A stretch of DNA of 64,000 nt. Source: Lachnospiraceae bacterium NK3A20. GTDB taxonomy: Bacteria; Bacillota; Clostridia; Lachnospirales; Lachnospiraceae. The notes beneath the pieces are model-generated. The model made no database searches, was not told the DNA's origin, and worked only from the letters and a program-made list of their open reading frames with translations. Shown one piece after another: positions 1 to 7,929 of this stretch. Positions within the stretch are counted from its first letter, which is position 1, and each line of letters opens with the position of its first letter. The stretch lies in assembly GCA_900107575.1 (NCBI GenBank), contig FNQX01000022.1, forward strand, positions 1 through 64,000, written 5' to 3'. The position numbers and the translations under genes are program-made.

Positions 1-33
1 AGAAACTCGCGCAGGCGATTTCTCGCGGATCGG

Positions 34-97
34 GTCATCGGGCCGTTCACGGCACCGATGACAGTTCGGAAGGGACGCATCGGCGTCACTTCCGAAC
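34..97. other. Two tandem hairpins after dat
   Basis: Two consecutive inverted repeats lie directly downstream of the minus-strand aminotransferase stop. One pairs 64-78 with 83-97 (15 bp, one mismatch, ATCG loop). The second pairs 34-41 with 55-62 around a nested CCGT/ACGG stem. Neither has a clear U-tract on the minus strand, so they could be a weak terminator or a 3' stabilising structure. Confidence 0.5.
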
Positions 98-970
98 TTA
101 TCCTCGCTGTTCAGGGAACGATTCACCCGCGGTTGCCGCTTCGAATTCCGCGAGCAGGTGAGAGCGGATGTCCTCATACATTTCGGGTGCGCGGCCGCCG
201 ACAGGCTTGCCGTCGAGTTCGGTGCAGCGAAGGCAGAGATTGGACGAGCTCGTGACCAGAATCTCATCCGCATTCCTGAGCGTCTCCAGATCGTAGGGCG
301 TCTCGGATACGCCGTAGCCCAGCTCTTTGCACATCCGGATCAGGTGTGCCCTTGCGATGCCGGGCAGGATCAGCTCATCCGTCGGCGCGGTATAGAGCTT
401 GCCGTCTTTGATGATGTGGCAGTTGGAGTGCGCGCACTCCGTGACGCGGTCCTGCATGTTGTGGCGGTAGAGAATGGTCTCCTGTGCGCCTGCTCTTTTC
501 GCGTGCTCCGCGGCAACGCAGGAAGGAATGAGGTTCAGCGTCTTGACGTTGCAGTGGTAGAAACGGGTGTCGGGTTCGGTGATGCACTTGATGGGCTCGG
601 TGCCGTCGTGGATGTGCGCTTCGGTCAGCGTCACCCACAGGTTGGCCGGCCCTTCGGTGAAGGCGTGGTTCCTGGGAGCAGTGCCCCGCGTCGCCTGGAC
701 GTAAACAAAAAGGCTGCCCTGATCCATTTTCTTCACCAGGTCATTCAGAAGATCCTTCAGTTCATCCTTCGTGACCGGCAGCTGGATGTCCAAGAGGCGC
801 GCGCTGTTGAAGAAACGGTCCACGTGCTCATCCAGCGCGAAGATGTGATAGTTTCGGCAGGGACCCGCGTCATAGACGCCGTCGCCGAACCAGTGCACGC
901 GGTCATTCATCGGAATGTACATCTTATCGATCTCATCGTATTGGCCATTGTAGTAACCTAAGGTTTTCAT
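98..970 (-). CDS. dat: D-amino-acid aminotransferase (class IV)
   Basis: This is a fold-type IV PLP aminotransferase that probably makes D-alanine/D-glutamate for peptidoglycan from pyruvate or 2-oxoglutarate. The 290-residue protein has the family motif FGDGVYDAG near residue 28, the PLP lysine in NVKTLN (about K143) and APRNH (R100, H102), which matches the carboxylate-trap Arg and His of Bacillus D-alanine aminotransferase. Branched-chain aminotransferase is the main alternative, but the R-x-H motif favours Dat. ATG codons at 970 and 979 are both plausible; AGGAAGGGAG lies just upstream of 979. A strong terminator separates it from the gene upstream on the same strand. Confidence 0.8.
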   Translation of the reverse strand: MKTLGYYNGQYDEIDKMYIPMNDRVHWFGDGVYDAGPCRNYHIFALDEHVDRFFNSARLLDIQLPVTKDELKDLLNDLVKKMDQGSLFVYVQATRGTAPRNHAFTEGPANLWVTLTEAHIHDGTEPIKCITEPDTRFYHCNVKTLNLIPSCVAAEHAKRAGAQETILYRHNMQDRVTECAHSNCHIIKDGKLYTAPTDELILPGIARAHLIRMCKELGYGVSETPYDLETLRNADEILVTSSSNLCLRCTELDGKPVGGRAPEMYEDIRSHLLAEFEAATAGESFPEQRG

Positions 971-1020
971 CGCTCCCATTCTCCCTTCCTGCCGGTAGAC
1001 CGGCCCCCATTGATACCAAA

Positions 1021-1057
1021 GAAAAAAGGCGCCCTCGGGGATTCCGAAGACGCCTTT
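1021..1057 (-). terminator. Rho-independent terminator of the DUF1292 gene
   Basis: On the minus strand a 14-bp stem (outer half AAAGGCG/CGCCTTT) closes a short loop and is followed by six T residues. It lies between the DUF1292 gene and dat, so dat probably needs its own promoter or depends on read-through. Confidence 0.8.
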
Positions 1058-1098
1058 GCCTTTGCATGCCTGGATTGTATACACTAATACATAAGGCG

Positions 1099-1407
1099 TC
1101 AACTAAAATCGTAGTTGTTCGCATTCTTGGTCTTGAACAGCTCGAAGATCGCGTTCGCGGTCTCGGGATTGGTGACGGGCGTTAAGGTGTTGACTTCCTT
1201 GTCGCCGTCCTCGACGCGGAAGATCACGACCTGATCCGCGTTCTCAGACTCCTCGTCTGCCGGCGCCAGAACCGCGTAGTCTGTGCCGGAATAGTTGATG
1301 ATATCGAGGAGCTCGAAATCAATCTGCTCTCCGTCATCGCCTGTCAAGGTGATGATGCTGCTCTCCTCGTCGTCTTCATTGATGATGTTCTTCTCGTTCT
1401 CTGCCAT
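1099..1407 (-). CDS. DUF1292 (YrzB-like) protein
   Basis: This is a 102-residue acidic protein (MAENEKNIINEDDEESS...) of the DUF1292/YrzB family. The middle has the family pattern of a short beta-rich domain (GEQIDFELLDII, YAVLAP, DQVVIFRVED). Its biochemical function is not known. ATG 1407 is preceded by CAGGAGG at good spacing. In many Firmicutes this gene follows ireB-ruvX; here that pair lies about 50 kb away at 50770-51561, so the gene appears to have been relocated. It diverges from the coiled-coil kinase-like gene across an intergenic region of about 100 bp. Confidence 0.8.
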   Translation of the reverse strand: MAENEKNIINEDDEESSIITLTGDDGEQIDFELLDIINYSGTDYAVLAPADEESENADQVVIFRVEDGDKEVNTLTPVTNPETANAIFELFKTKNANNYDFS

Positions 1408-1464
1408 GGTTGGCCTCCTGTGAAAAGGGAAAAGGCGCGTGGCGCCCGAAATAATTGCGATGTC

Positions 1465-1497
1465 AGTATAACATGCCCATCCCTCATTTGTTATAAT
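1465..1497. promoter_or_regulatory. Divergent -10 elements
   Basis: On the minus strand TG-T-TATACT (complement of 1465-1470) is an extended -10 for the DUF1292 gene. On the plus strand TATAAT at 1492-1497 lies only 10 nt before ATG 1507. Neither has a convincing -35 at 17 nt. Confidence 0.45.
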
Positions 1498-1506
1498 ATT
1501 TGCTAT

Positions 1507-3735
1507 ATGGATACACCGATAGATTTTGGAAAAGATTTTCTGCATACCCTGTACAGAGAGCGCGACGCGAAAAAGGCCTGTGCCTTCCTCGCGGATGACA
1601 TTGTCTGGATCACGCCTTCCAAGATTCTGCATCTTCGGACGGAGAAGGAGATCCGGGAGTTCGTCGCCTCTTCCATAGCGGCAGACCCGCAGCCGTACAA
1701 TGTCGATGTGGCTTCGATCAAATCGGCGCCCACGAGCGGCGACTGCAGTACGATTGCGTACGATGTCAACCTGATCCCCAAGAGGGAGCAGGACGCGGTG
1801 AATCTGCGCGTTTCCCTGACGATTCACAAGACGAACTCCGGTTACGAGCTCGTCTTCGTTGGCATGTCCAGACAGTACGAGCGCTCCGATGCGGAACAGA
1901 TGCGCGGCTTCATGGAGAACCTGCCCAGCGGCCTCATGGTGCTGGCAGGTTTTGGCGCGAACTCGTTCCGCGAGCTCTATGTGAACTCTTATTTCCCGGC
2001 AAAGCTGGGATACGAGGAGGACGAGTTCTACGACAGATCGGAAGAGAATCCTTTCTTCATGATCCCGTATAAAGAGCAGAAGAGGATGATCACGCTCGTG
2101 AATGAGCTGTCCGTCCTGAAGCGCCCGCGCCCGATTTCCATGCAGGTGACGCTGGTGACGGCAAAGGGCGAAGAGCTTCCGTTCCAGGTGATCACGAAGG
2201 CCGCGTACAAGGACAAAGACGGCACGCGGACGATCCTCTACCTCCTCTACAACGACCTCACCGAGCTCATGCAGGAGCAGGAGCGTGCGAGGAAGCGCGA
2301 GAAGACGCGAGAAGCGAAGAAGAGGAAGGCCGCGCAGGCAGAGACCGACGAGCTCTTGCAGAGTGATACCAGGAAGCTCCACGAGGAAGCGGAAGAGATG
2401 CAGGCCAGAGCCGCTGCGCAGCTGGATGACATGGACAAGCTGATCACGGCCGCGAAGGAAGCCGCCGACGCTGCGGAGAAGGAAGCGAAGGAGCGCGCGG
2501 ATCGGGAGATTGAGAAGGCAAGGGAAGAAGCGAAGGCGGAAGCCGACGCGCGAATCAAGGAAGCCGAAGAGAAGGTCAGCGAGGCGGACGAGAAGGTAAA
2601 GACTGCAAAAGAGAGCGCCGAGGAGGCGAAAGAGCAGGCATCCGCAGAGATAGAGCAAATACGACAGGCTGCAGAGAACGATGTGGCGGCGGCGAAGACA
2701 GAGGCCGGAGCGAAGCTCAAGGCGGCCGAAGATCAGCTGCACGATCTCGAAGAGGCGAAAAAGAGCCAAGAGAAACAGTATGAAGACCGCATCCTCTCCC
2801 TCGAGTGGAAGGTTCGGGATGCGGAGAAGACAACGGAAGAGAAGCTCTCTGAACTGAGGAAAGAGCTCGAGGCAGCTGCGAAGGCGAAAGCCGAGGAAGA
2901 GAAGGAGCGTGCCGCAGCCCGGGAGAAAGAGTTACAGGATGCGCTGGAAGAGGCCCGCGCCGAGGCAAAGGGCAGGCAGGAAGGCCTGATGGTGCAGATC
3001 CATCACCTGCAGGATCAGATCACACAGCGGGATCTTGGCCTGCAGAAACAGGACCTGGACGCCCAGATCGCGAGCAAGGAGAAGGACAAGTCGATTCAGC
3101 GCCTGACATATCTTCTGAACGGACAGATGAACGCGATTCAGAGCCTTGCCGCGGCGGCGGGAAAGGATACCAATCTGGTGCGGCAGCAGGCAATTGTGGA
3201 GAGAATCTCGAAGCTGGCGGGCGATGTACCGCCGATGACGGAGGATCTGCAGAAGATTGCGGCGATGGATCCCGCGCAGCGATCCATTACGAATGAGGAA
3301 TTCACGCTCTCTTCCTGTCTGAATACCGTGCGCAAGGTCATCCGGCCGCAGTGCAGGGAGCGGGGCATTATCTTCACCTGTGAGACCAACGGCACTGTGC
3401 CGGACAAGGTCATCGGCAGCAAGGACGGTCTGCAGCTCGCGTTCCTGTGCATCCTCGAGAACGCCGTTCACGGGACGGCGCAAGGCGGCAGGATCCGGCT
3501 CAGCGCGGAAGCGGACCGGCCGGTCAGGGGCAGGGCTTATTTCCACTTCCTGATCAGCGACACCGGCGCCGGCATTCCGGAAGATAAGCTGCCCGTCCTC
3601 TTCGACAATCCGTCAGGAGAGCTCTCCATCGCGAGGAAGGTCATCTCCGCCATGGGCGGCAGCATCCAGGTGCGGAGCAGCTTCGGCAGCGGATCGAGAT
3701 TCGAGATCTCGGTGAATATGAGAATTGGCAAATAG
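1507..3735 (+). CDS. PAS/coiled-coil histidine-kinase-like protein
   Basis: This 742-residue soluble protein has four parts. Residues 1-125 look like a SnoaL/NTF2-like domain. Residues 132-252 look PAS-like. Residues 255-545 are a very long charged coiled coil (Ala/Glu/Lys heptads). A C-terminal HATPase_c domain keeps an N-box (ILENAVH), a G1 box (DTGAGIP) and a G2-like region (SIARKVISAMGG). I see no HisKA phospho-acceptor histidine before the ATPase domain, no membrane segment and no adjacent response regulator. It may be an unusual sensor kinase or a non-phosphorylating ATPase scaffold. The start has no Shine-Dalgarno and lies close to the -10 box, so a leaderless mRNA is possible. Confidence 0.65.
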   Translation: MDTPIDFGKDFLHTLYRERDAKKACAFLADDIVWITPSKILHLRTEKEIREFVASSIAADPQPYNVDVASIKSAPTSGDCSTIAYDVNLIPKREQDAVNLRVSLTIHKTNSGYELVFVGMSRQYERSDAEQMRGFMENLPSGLMVLAGFGANSFRELYVNSYFPAKLGYEEDEFYDRSEENPFFMIPYKEQKRMITLVNELSVLKRPRPISMQVTLVTAKGEELPFQVITKAAYKDKDGTRTILYLLYNDLTELMQEQERARKREKTREAKKRKAAQAETDELLQSDTRKLHEEAEEMQARAAAQLDDMDKLITAAKEAADAAEKEAKERADREIEKAREEAKAEADARIKEAEEKVSEADEKVKTAKESAEEAKEQASAEIEQIRQAAENDVAAAKTEAGAKLKAAEDQLHDLEEAKKSQEKQYEDRILSLEWKVRDAEKTTEEKLSELRKELEAAAKAKAEEEKERAAAREKELQDALEEARAEAKGRQEGLMVQIHHLQDQITQRDLGLQKQDLDAQIASKEKDKSIQRLTYLLNGQMNAIQSLAAAAGKDTNLVRQQAIVERISKLAGDVPPMTEDLQKIAAMDPAQRSITNEEFTLSSCLNTVRKVIRPQCRERGIIFTCETNGTVPDKVIGSKDGLQLAFLCILENAVHGTAQGGRIRLSAEADRPVRGRAYFHFLISDTGAGIPEDKLPVLFDNPSGELSIARKVISAMGGSIQVRSSFGSGSRFEISVNMRIGK

Positions 3736-3755
3736 AATAGCGAGTATTGAGAGGG

Positions 3756-3784
3756 GGCACGTTACTTCACAAGAGTAACGTGCC
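3756..3784. terminator. Shared hairpin between convergent genes
   Basis: A perfect 11-bp inverted repeat (GGCACGTTACT with AGTAACGTGCC, 7-nt loop) lies between the convergent kinase-like and NYN genes and overlaps the last codons and stop of the NYN gene. There is no U-tract on either strand, so termination efficiency is uncertain. Confidence 0.5.
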
Positions 3785-4901
3785 TTCCGTTGACTTCCAC
3801 GCTGTGAATGTTACGGTTGAGATAGACGGAGAACCTTGTCACGCCGCTCTTGCGGATCGTGGCGTCGAGGTTCGGATTCATCTCCTGCAGCTCCTGTTTC
3901 AGCTGGCCGATGTTCATGTCATTGGTGTCGTGGCGGCGGAAGATGGAGAGAATCTCCTTCTCGAGGTCGCTGTCGGACGTCGCCTTGAGCGAGATCCAGA
4001 CAGAGTTGTCGCGGTTGGACACCTGGAGACTCGGCAGATCCTTGAGGAACTCGGAGAGCTTGCTGTACTGATAGTTGCGGATATCGAAATCGGGATAGAT
4101 CTTGACGAGGCGGGAGCCGATCTCGCCGAGGCCTGTCTCCTTGCCGACGGCGTTGTTGTCTGTGATCATCTTGACGATCGCATCCTCGATGGTCTTCTGA
4201 TCGGTGAAGAGGCCCTCGGAATCGCCGGTCTCGCTCTCATCTTCCTCTTCATAGCTCTCCGCGGGAGTAAAGCCCAGGAAGTTCTCCGATCCCTGGTAAG
4301 CGTCATCTTCATAGGAAGGTGCAGGTTCGGAGGCAGCAGAGAGAGAGACGGGCGCCTGTTGTTTCCTCTGACGGGAGGATTTGGTGCTCTTCGAGCGGCT
4401 CTTCGCGGCCTTGTTCGCACTCTTCTTCGCGGGCGCGGCCTCGTCATCGTCCGCGTCGCCGTTCTGGATGACATCCAGGAAAATGAATCGCTCGCAGGAC
4501 TGGCGGAAGGATTCGGGCGTTTTCTTCTCGCCCATGCCGATCACGACCTTGCCGGCCTCGCGCAGCCTCGTCGCGAGCTTGTTGAAATCGCCGTCGGATG
4601 AAACAATGCAGAAGCCCTGCACGTCGCCGGTGTAGAGGATGTCCATGGCATCGATGATGAGTCCGATGTCGGAGGAATTCTTGCCGGGCGTGTTGTTGGG
4701 CTGCATGACCGGAGTGAGGGAGTAGGGCGCCGAACATTTCATCCATGAGCGCAGGCGGTCCTGCGTCCAGTCACCGTACATGTGGCGGATCGTGATCTTG
4801 CCGTATTTCGACAGCTCGCTGAGGATCGAGGAGATGTATTTCGAACTGATGTTGTCGACGTCGATCAGCATGGCGATATTGATGTCTTTGGTTTCTTCCA
4901 T
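3762..4901 (-). CDS. NYN-domain protein with two OST-HTH/LOTUS domains
   Basis: This 379-residue protein starts with a NYN (LabA/DUF88) PIN-like domain at about 1-150. It has the acidic residues of that fold (IDVDNIS, SSDIGLIIDAMD, SSDGDFNKL), which suggests a metal-dependent RNase. A Lys/Ser-rich then acidic linker (150-235) leads to two winged-helix OST-HTH/LOTUS-like modules at about 236-310 and 313-379. LOTUS domains bind RNA, in some studies G-rich or G-quadruplex RNA. The architecture therefore suggests an RNA-targeting nuclease whose substrate is unknown. The ATG at 4901 follows an AAAGAGAG ribosome-binding site. Confidence 0.8.
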   Translation of the reverse strand: MEETKDINIAMLIDVDNISSKYISSILSELSKYGKITIRHMYGDWTQDRLRSWMKCSAPYSLTPVMQPNNTPGKNSSDIGLIIDAMDILYTGDVQGFCIVSSDGDFNKLATRLREAGKVVIGMGEKKTPESFRQSCERFIFLDVIQNGDADDDEAAPAKKSANKAAKSRSKSTKSSRQRKQQAPVSLSAASEPAPSYEDDAYQGSENFLGFTPAESYEEEDESETGDSEGLFTDQKTIEDAIVKMITDNNAVGKETGLGEIGSRLVKIYPDFDIRNYQYSKLSEFLKDLPSLQVSNRDNSVWISLKATSDSDLEKEILSIFRRHDTNDMNIGQLKQELQEMNPNLDATIRKSGVTRFSVYLNRNIHSVEVNGRHVTLVK

Positions 4902-4986
4902 TGATGGCTCTCTTTTCCGGTGTGTGACCTTCGTTGCGGGATTGTGACAGATGGCGCCATTCGTGCATAGGAATTGCGCGATTTCA

Positions 4987-4995
4987 TGGTATAAT
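4987..4995 (+). promoter_or_regulatory. Extended -10 promoter of hypA
   Basis: TGGTATAAT (TG-n-TATAAT) lies 56 nt before the hypA ATG. No good -35 is visible, as is common for extended -10 promoters. Confidence 0.55.
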
Positions 4996-5051
4996 CTGAG
5001 AGGTCTGCAAAAACAACAGGCCATAGTCAGTATAAAGGATTTTGGAGCAAG

Positions 5052-5393
5052 ATGCACGAACTTCCCATGGTAATGGAGCTCCTCTCTATGATGGAGCGGA
5101 AGGCGAGGGAGAATCATCTCTCGAAGATCACGGAGATCGACCTGCGGATCGGGGAACTCTCGGACCTTGTGGATGAGTGCATTCAGCTGTATTTCGATAC
5201 GGCGGCGGAGGGGACGTGCTGCGAGGGCGCAAAGCTCGTGTTCGAGAAGAATCCCGCGATCCTTCGGTGCACGAAGTGCGGCAGGCAGTTCCCGTATGCA
5301 AGATCGTTCCAGTGCCCTGACTGCGGCGGCAGCGCCACGCTGGTCCGGGGAACCGGGACAGGGTTTGTTGTGAAACAGATAAAAGCTCTATAA
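5052..5393 (+). CDS. hypA: Hydrogenase nickel-insertion protein HypA
   Basis: This 113-residue protein has the nickel-binding N-terminus MHE (H2) and a structural zinc site made of two CxxC motifs (C73/C76 and C88/C91), all typical of HypA/HybF. HypA hands Ni2+ to [NiFe]-hydrogenase maturation, or to urease in some bacteria. No hypB, hypC-F or hydrogenase subunit genes are in the window, so it stands alone next to apt. Full length for the family. The partner enzyme must be encoded elsewhere or be absent. Confidence 0.9.
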   Translation: MHELPMVMELLSMMERKARENHLSKITEIDLRIGELSDLVDECIQLYFDTAAEGTCCEGAKLVFEKNPAILRCTKCGRQFPYARSFQCPDCGGSATLVRGTGTGFVVKQIKAL

Positions 5394-5395
5394 AA

Positions 5396-5431
5396 AAGCG
5401 GGAGCGGCCGCCAATGCAGCAGCTCCCGCTT
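5396..5431 (-). terminator. Terminator-like hairpin with shared loop motif
   Basis: A 10-bp stem (AAGCGGGAGC/GCTCCCGCTT) lies 3 nt after the hypA stop. Its U-tract (complement of the A-run ending at 5397) is on the minus strand, so as an intrinsic terminator it would act against apt-antisense transcription. Its loop holds GCCGCCAATGCAGC at 5407-5420, identical to a 14-mer in the terminator at 48903-48926. Confidence 0.6.
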
Positions 5432-5434
5432 CGC

Positions 5435-5487
5435 CCCGGCGAAAGCGCCGGGTCCATATCGCAAGGCAGATCTGAAATCTGCCTTGC
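5435..5487 (+). repeat. Two further hairpins in the apt leader
   Basis: CCCGGCG-AAAG-CGCCGGG (5435-5452) is followed by GCAAGGCAGAT-CTGAA-ATCTGCCTTGC (5461-5487). Both are perfect, and the second ends 16 nt before the apt start. With the hairpin at 5396-5431 they fill the whole hypA-apt gap. They may act as transcript-end or processing structures, or be repeat insertions. Confidence 0.6.
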
Positions 5488-5503
5488 AGAGAAAGAGGTA
5501 GAC

Positions 5504-6034
5504 ATGGTCAAGAATAATCTCAAAGAGTATGTGCGCACGATACCGGACTTCCCGGAGAAGGGCATCATGTTCCGTGACATCACGACGGTTGTCCAGGATG
5601 CGGACGGTCTGCACATGGCGATCGACACCATGGAGGATCTGGTGAAGGACCTCGATTTCGATGTCGTGGTCGGCGCCGAGTCCCGCGGTTTCGTGTTCGG
5701 CACACCGATTGCCTACAATCTGCACAAGCCGTTCGCGTTGATCCGCAAGAAGGGCAAGCTCCCCTGGAAGACGGTTTCCGTCGACTATGCGCTGGAATAT
5801 GGCACGGCGTCTCTGGAGATGCACGAGGACTCCTTTAAGCCCGGTTCCCGGATTCTCATCGTGGATGACCTCATGGCAACCGGCGGTACGGCGAAGGCGA
5901 TGATCGAGCTCGTCGAGAAGCTCGGCGGAAAAGTTTCCGGTGTTCTCGTTCTCATGGAGCTCAGGGGCCTCAAGGGCAGGGAAGCGCTCGAGCCGTACCC
6001 GGTATTCTCCGCAATTCAGTATGAGGGCAAATGA
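5504..6034 (+). CDS. apt: Adenine phosphoribosyltransferase
   Basis: Purine salvage enzyme that converts adenine and PRPP to AMP and PPi. The 176-residue protein has the PRPP-binding motif [16 protein letters not shown] (about 117-132) and the Apt signatures [15 protein letters not shown] near the N-terminus and AESRGFVFG. The start is ATG 5504, placed by GAAAGAGG 5 nt upstream; the reading frame is open further upstream but runs through hairpins. The stop overlaps the start of the exonuclease III gene (ATGATGA), which implies translational coupling. Confidence 0.93.
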   Translation: MVKNNLKEYVRTIPDFPEKGIMFRDITTVVQDADGLHMAIDTMEDLVKDLDFDVVVGAESRGFVFGTPIAYNLHKPFALIRKKGKLPWKTVSVDYALEYGTASLEMHEDSFKPGSRILIVDDLMATGGTAKAMIELVEKLGGKVSGVLVLMELRGLKGREALEPYPVFSAIQYEGK

Positions 6035-6795
6035 TGAGCAGGAAACTGATCTCCTGGAATGTCAACGGGCTGCGCGCCTGTGTCAGTAAGGGTAATTTCT
6101 ATGATTTCGTGCAGAAAGAGGACCCCGATGTCCTCTGCCTGCAGGAGACGAAATTGCAGGCGGGACAGATCGAAATGGACCTTCCGGGCTACCACCAGTA
6201 TTGGAACTACGCAGAGAAAAAGGGATATTCCGGCACCGCGATTTTTACGAAAGAGGAGCCGCTGTCCGTCACCTACGGTATCGGCATTGAGGAGCACGAC
6301 CACGAGGGCCGTGTGATCACGCTGGAATACCCGGAGTATTACCTCATCACGGTCTATGTTCCGAATTCCAAAGAGCACCTCGAACGGCTGGAATACCGCC
6401 AGGTCTGGGAGGATGCCTTCCTTGCTTATGTGAAGAAGCTCGAGGAGACGAAACCGGTCATCTACTGCGGCGACCTTAACGTCGCGCACAAAGAGATCGA
6501 CCTGAAGAATCCGAAGACCAATCGCGGTCACGCGGGCTTCACGGACGAGGAACGCGCCAAGATGACGGCGGCACTGGACAGCGGACTTGTGGACACCTGG
6601 CGGTATTTCTATCCGGACAGGGAAGGCGTCTACAGCTGGTGGTCTTACCGATTCCATGCGCGGGAGAAAAATACAGGCTGGCGCATTGATTATTTCATCG
6701 TGTCGGCCGCGCTGAAAGACAGGCTGGAATCCGCAGAAATCTACACCGAGGTATTCGGTTCCGACCACTGCCCGGTAGGGCTTGTGATCAACTGA
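6031..6795 (+). CDS. xth: Exodeoxyribonuclease III / AP endonuclease
   Basis: Base-excision-repair nuclease of the ExoIII/APE1 family: it cleaves abasic sites and has 3'-5' exonuclease activity. The 254-residue protein carries the family motifs in order: [18 protein letters not shown] (metal-binding Glu), [21 protein letters not shown] and the C-terminal GSDHCPVGL (catalytic Asp-His). Its start overlaps the apt stop. Either ATG of the ATGATG pair could be used. The pairing with apt is probably a housekeeping operon rather than a pathway. Confidence 0.93.
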   Translation: MMSRKLISWNVNGLRACVSKGNFYDFVQKEDPDVLCLQETKLQAGQIEMDLPGYHQYWNYAEKKGYSGTAIFTKEEPLSVTYGIGIEEHDHEGRVITLEYPEYYLITVYVPNSKEHLERLEYRQVWEDAFLAYVKKLEETKPVIYCGDLNVAHKEIDLKNPKTNRGHAGFTDEERAKMTAALDSGLVDTWRYFYPDREGVYSWWSYRFHAREKNTGWRIDYFIVSAALKDRLESAEIYTEVFGSDHCPVGLVIN

Positions 6796-6921
6796 AATAC
6801 TTGTGATCAACGGAAATATTGGTAACAACAGATACGAATACGAACCCAGAGACAGGAATGCCAGGCAGTGGAACAGTCGTGGCAGACGTGCGGGGTCGTG
6901 GGAGATTATTTGGAGGATAAT

Positions 6922-7767
6922 ATGAGCGAAGAGAAGAATACAGAGGGCAGAATTCCCATGCCGAAGCCGAATTTCCTGGTAGACCCGAATCCGGGCAGCC
7001 ATGTGAAAAAGGTGATCGGCGTTGTCAGCGGCAAGGGAGGCGTCGGCAAGTCCAGTGTTACGGGCCTCTGCGCGATGTGGAGCCTGCGCCACGGTTATAA
7101 GACAGCCATCATGGACTGCGATATCACAGGACCTTCCATTCCGAAGATGTTCGGCGTGACGGCGGCGGATGTGTCCGCAGTGCCGAACGGGCGCAAGGAT
7201 GAGAACGGTCAGGAAGGCGCGGACCTCATTCCGGCGAAGAGTACGACAGGCATTCAGATCATGTCGATGAACCTTCTGATGGAAGATGAGACGCAGCCCG
7301 TGATCTGGAGAGGACCGGTCGTAGCCGGAGTGATTAAACAGTTCTGGACCGACGTCAACTGGGGGGATGTGGACTACATGTTCGTCGACATGCCTCCGGG
7401 AACAGGCGATGTTCCGCTGACGGTATTCCAGTCTCTGCCGGTCGATGGCATCATCATCGTCACAACGCCGCAGGATCTGGTCTCCATGATCGTGGAGAAG
7501 GCCGTAAACATGGCGAAACAGATGGATGTGCCGATCCTCGGTATCATCGAGAACATGTCTTACATCAAGTGCCCGCACTGTGGTGAGAAGATCGCGGTCT
7601 TCGGCGAGAGCCACGCGGAAGAGGTAGCCCGGAAGGAAGGTACCGTCCTCATCGACAGTCTGCCGATTGACCAGAAGCTGACCGAAGCCATGGATCAGGG
7701 CACCGTGGAATATTTCGAGGACATCCCGCTGGACGGTCTTGACAAGGTGCTGCCCGCCCTGGGGTGA
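6922..7767 (+). CDS. Mrp/NBP35-family Fe-S carrier ATPase
   Basis: P-loop ATPase of the Mrp/ApbC/Nbp35 group that assembles or carries [4Fe-4S] clusters to apo-proteins. The 281-residue protein has the deviant Walker A GKGGVGKS (about 37-44), DCDITGPSIPKM, DMPPGTGDV and the C-terminal CxxC (KCPHC) that binds the shared cluster at the dimer interface. It lacks the DUF59 domain found in some Mrp proteins. ATG 6922 follows TTGGAGGATAAT, which beats the in-frame upstream ATG at 6868. It converges with coaX. Confidence 0.9.
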   Translation: MSEEKNTEGRIPMPKPNFLVDPNPGSHVKKVIGVVSGKGGVGKSSVTGLCAMWSLRHGYKTAIMDCDITGPSIPKMFGVTAADVSAVPNGRKDENGQEGADLIPAKSTTGIQIMSMNLLMEDETQPVIWRGPVVAGVIKQFWTDVNWGDVDYMFVDMPPGTGDVPLTVFQSLPVDGIIIVTTPQDLVSMIVEKAVNMAKQMDVPILGIIENMSYIKCPHCGEKIAVFGESHAEEVARKEGTVLIDSLPIDQKLTEAMDQGTVEYFEDIPLDGLDKVLPALG

Positions 7768-7783
7768 TGCGACGACCGCAGCT

Positions 7784-7863
7784 GTTCGATGCGTATCATA
7801 TCGAACGAGCGTATCCCGTAAGCCCCACAAAATTTTGGCGCATGTGCGACAGCGATGCGCCAA
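7784..7863. terminator. Inverted repeats between mrp and coaX
   Basis: Two inverted repeats lie in the convergent gap: GTTCGAT/ATCGAAC (7784-7806) and TTGGCGCAT/ATGCGCCAA (7835-7863). The second is followed by TTTAT on the plus strand and may terminate the mrp transcript. A third stem overlaps the coaX 3' end (about 7914-7951). Confidence 0.45.
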
Positions 7864-7929
7864 TTTATCTCCGAAGCGATATAGTTTATAGCCTCGAGAT
7901 TCCTCAGATTTTTTAGAGCCTGCCTCCAC

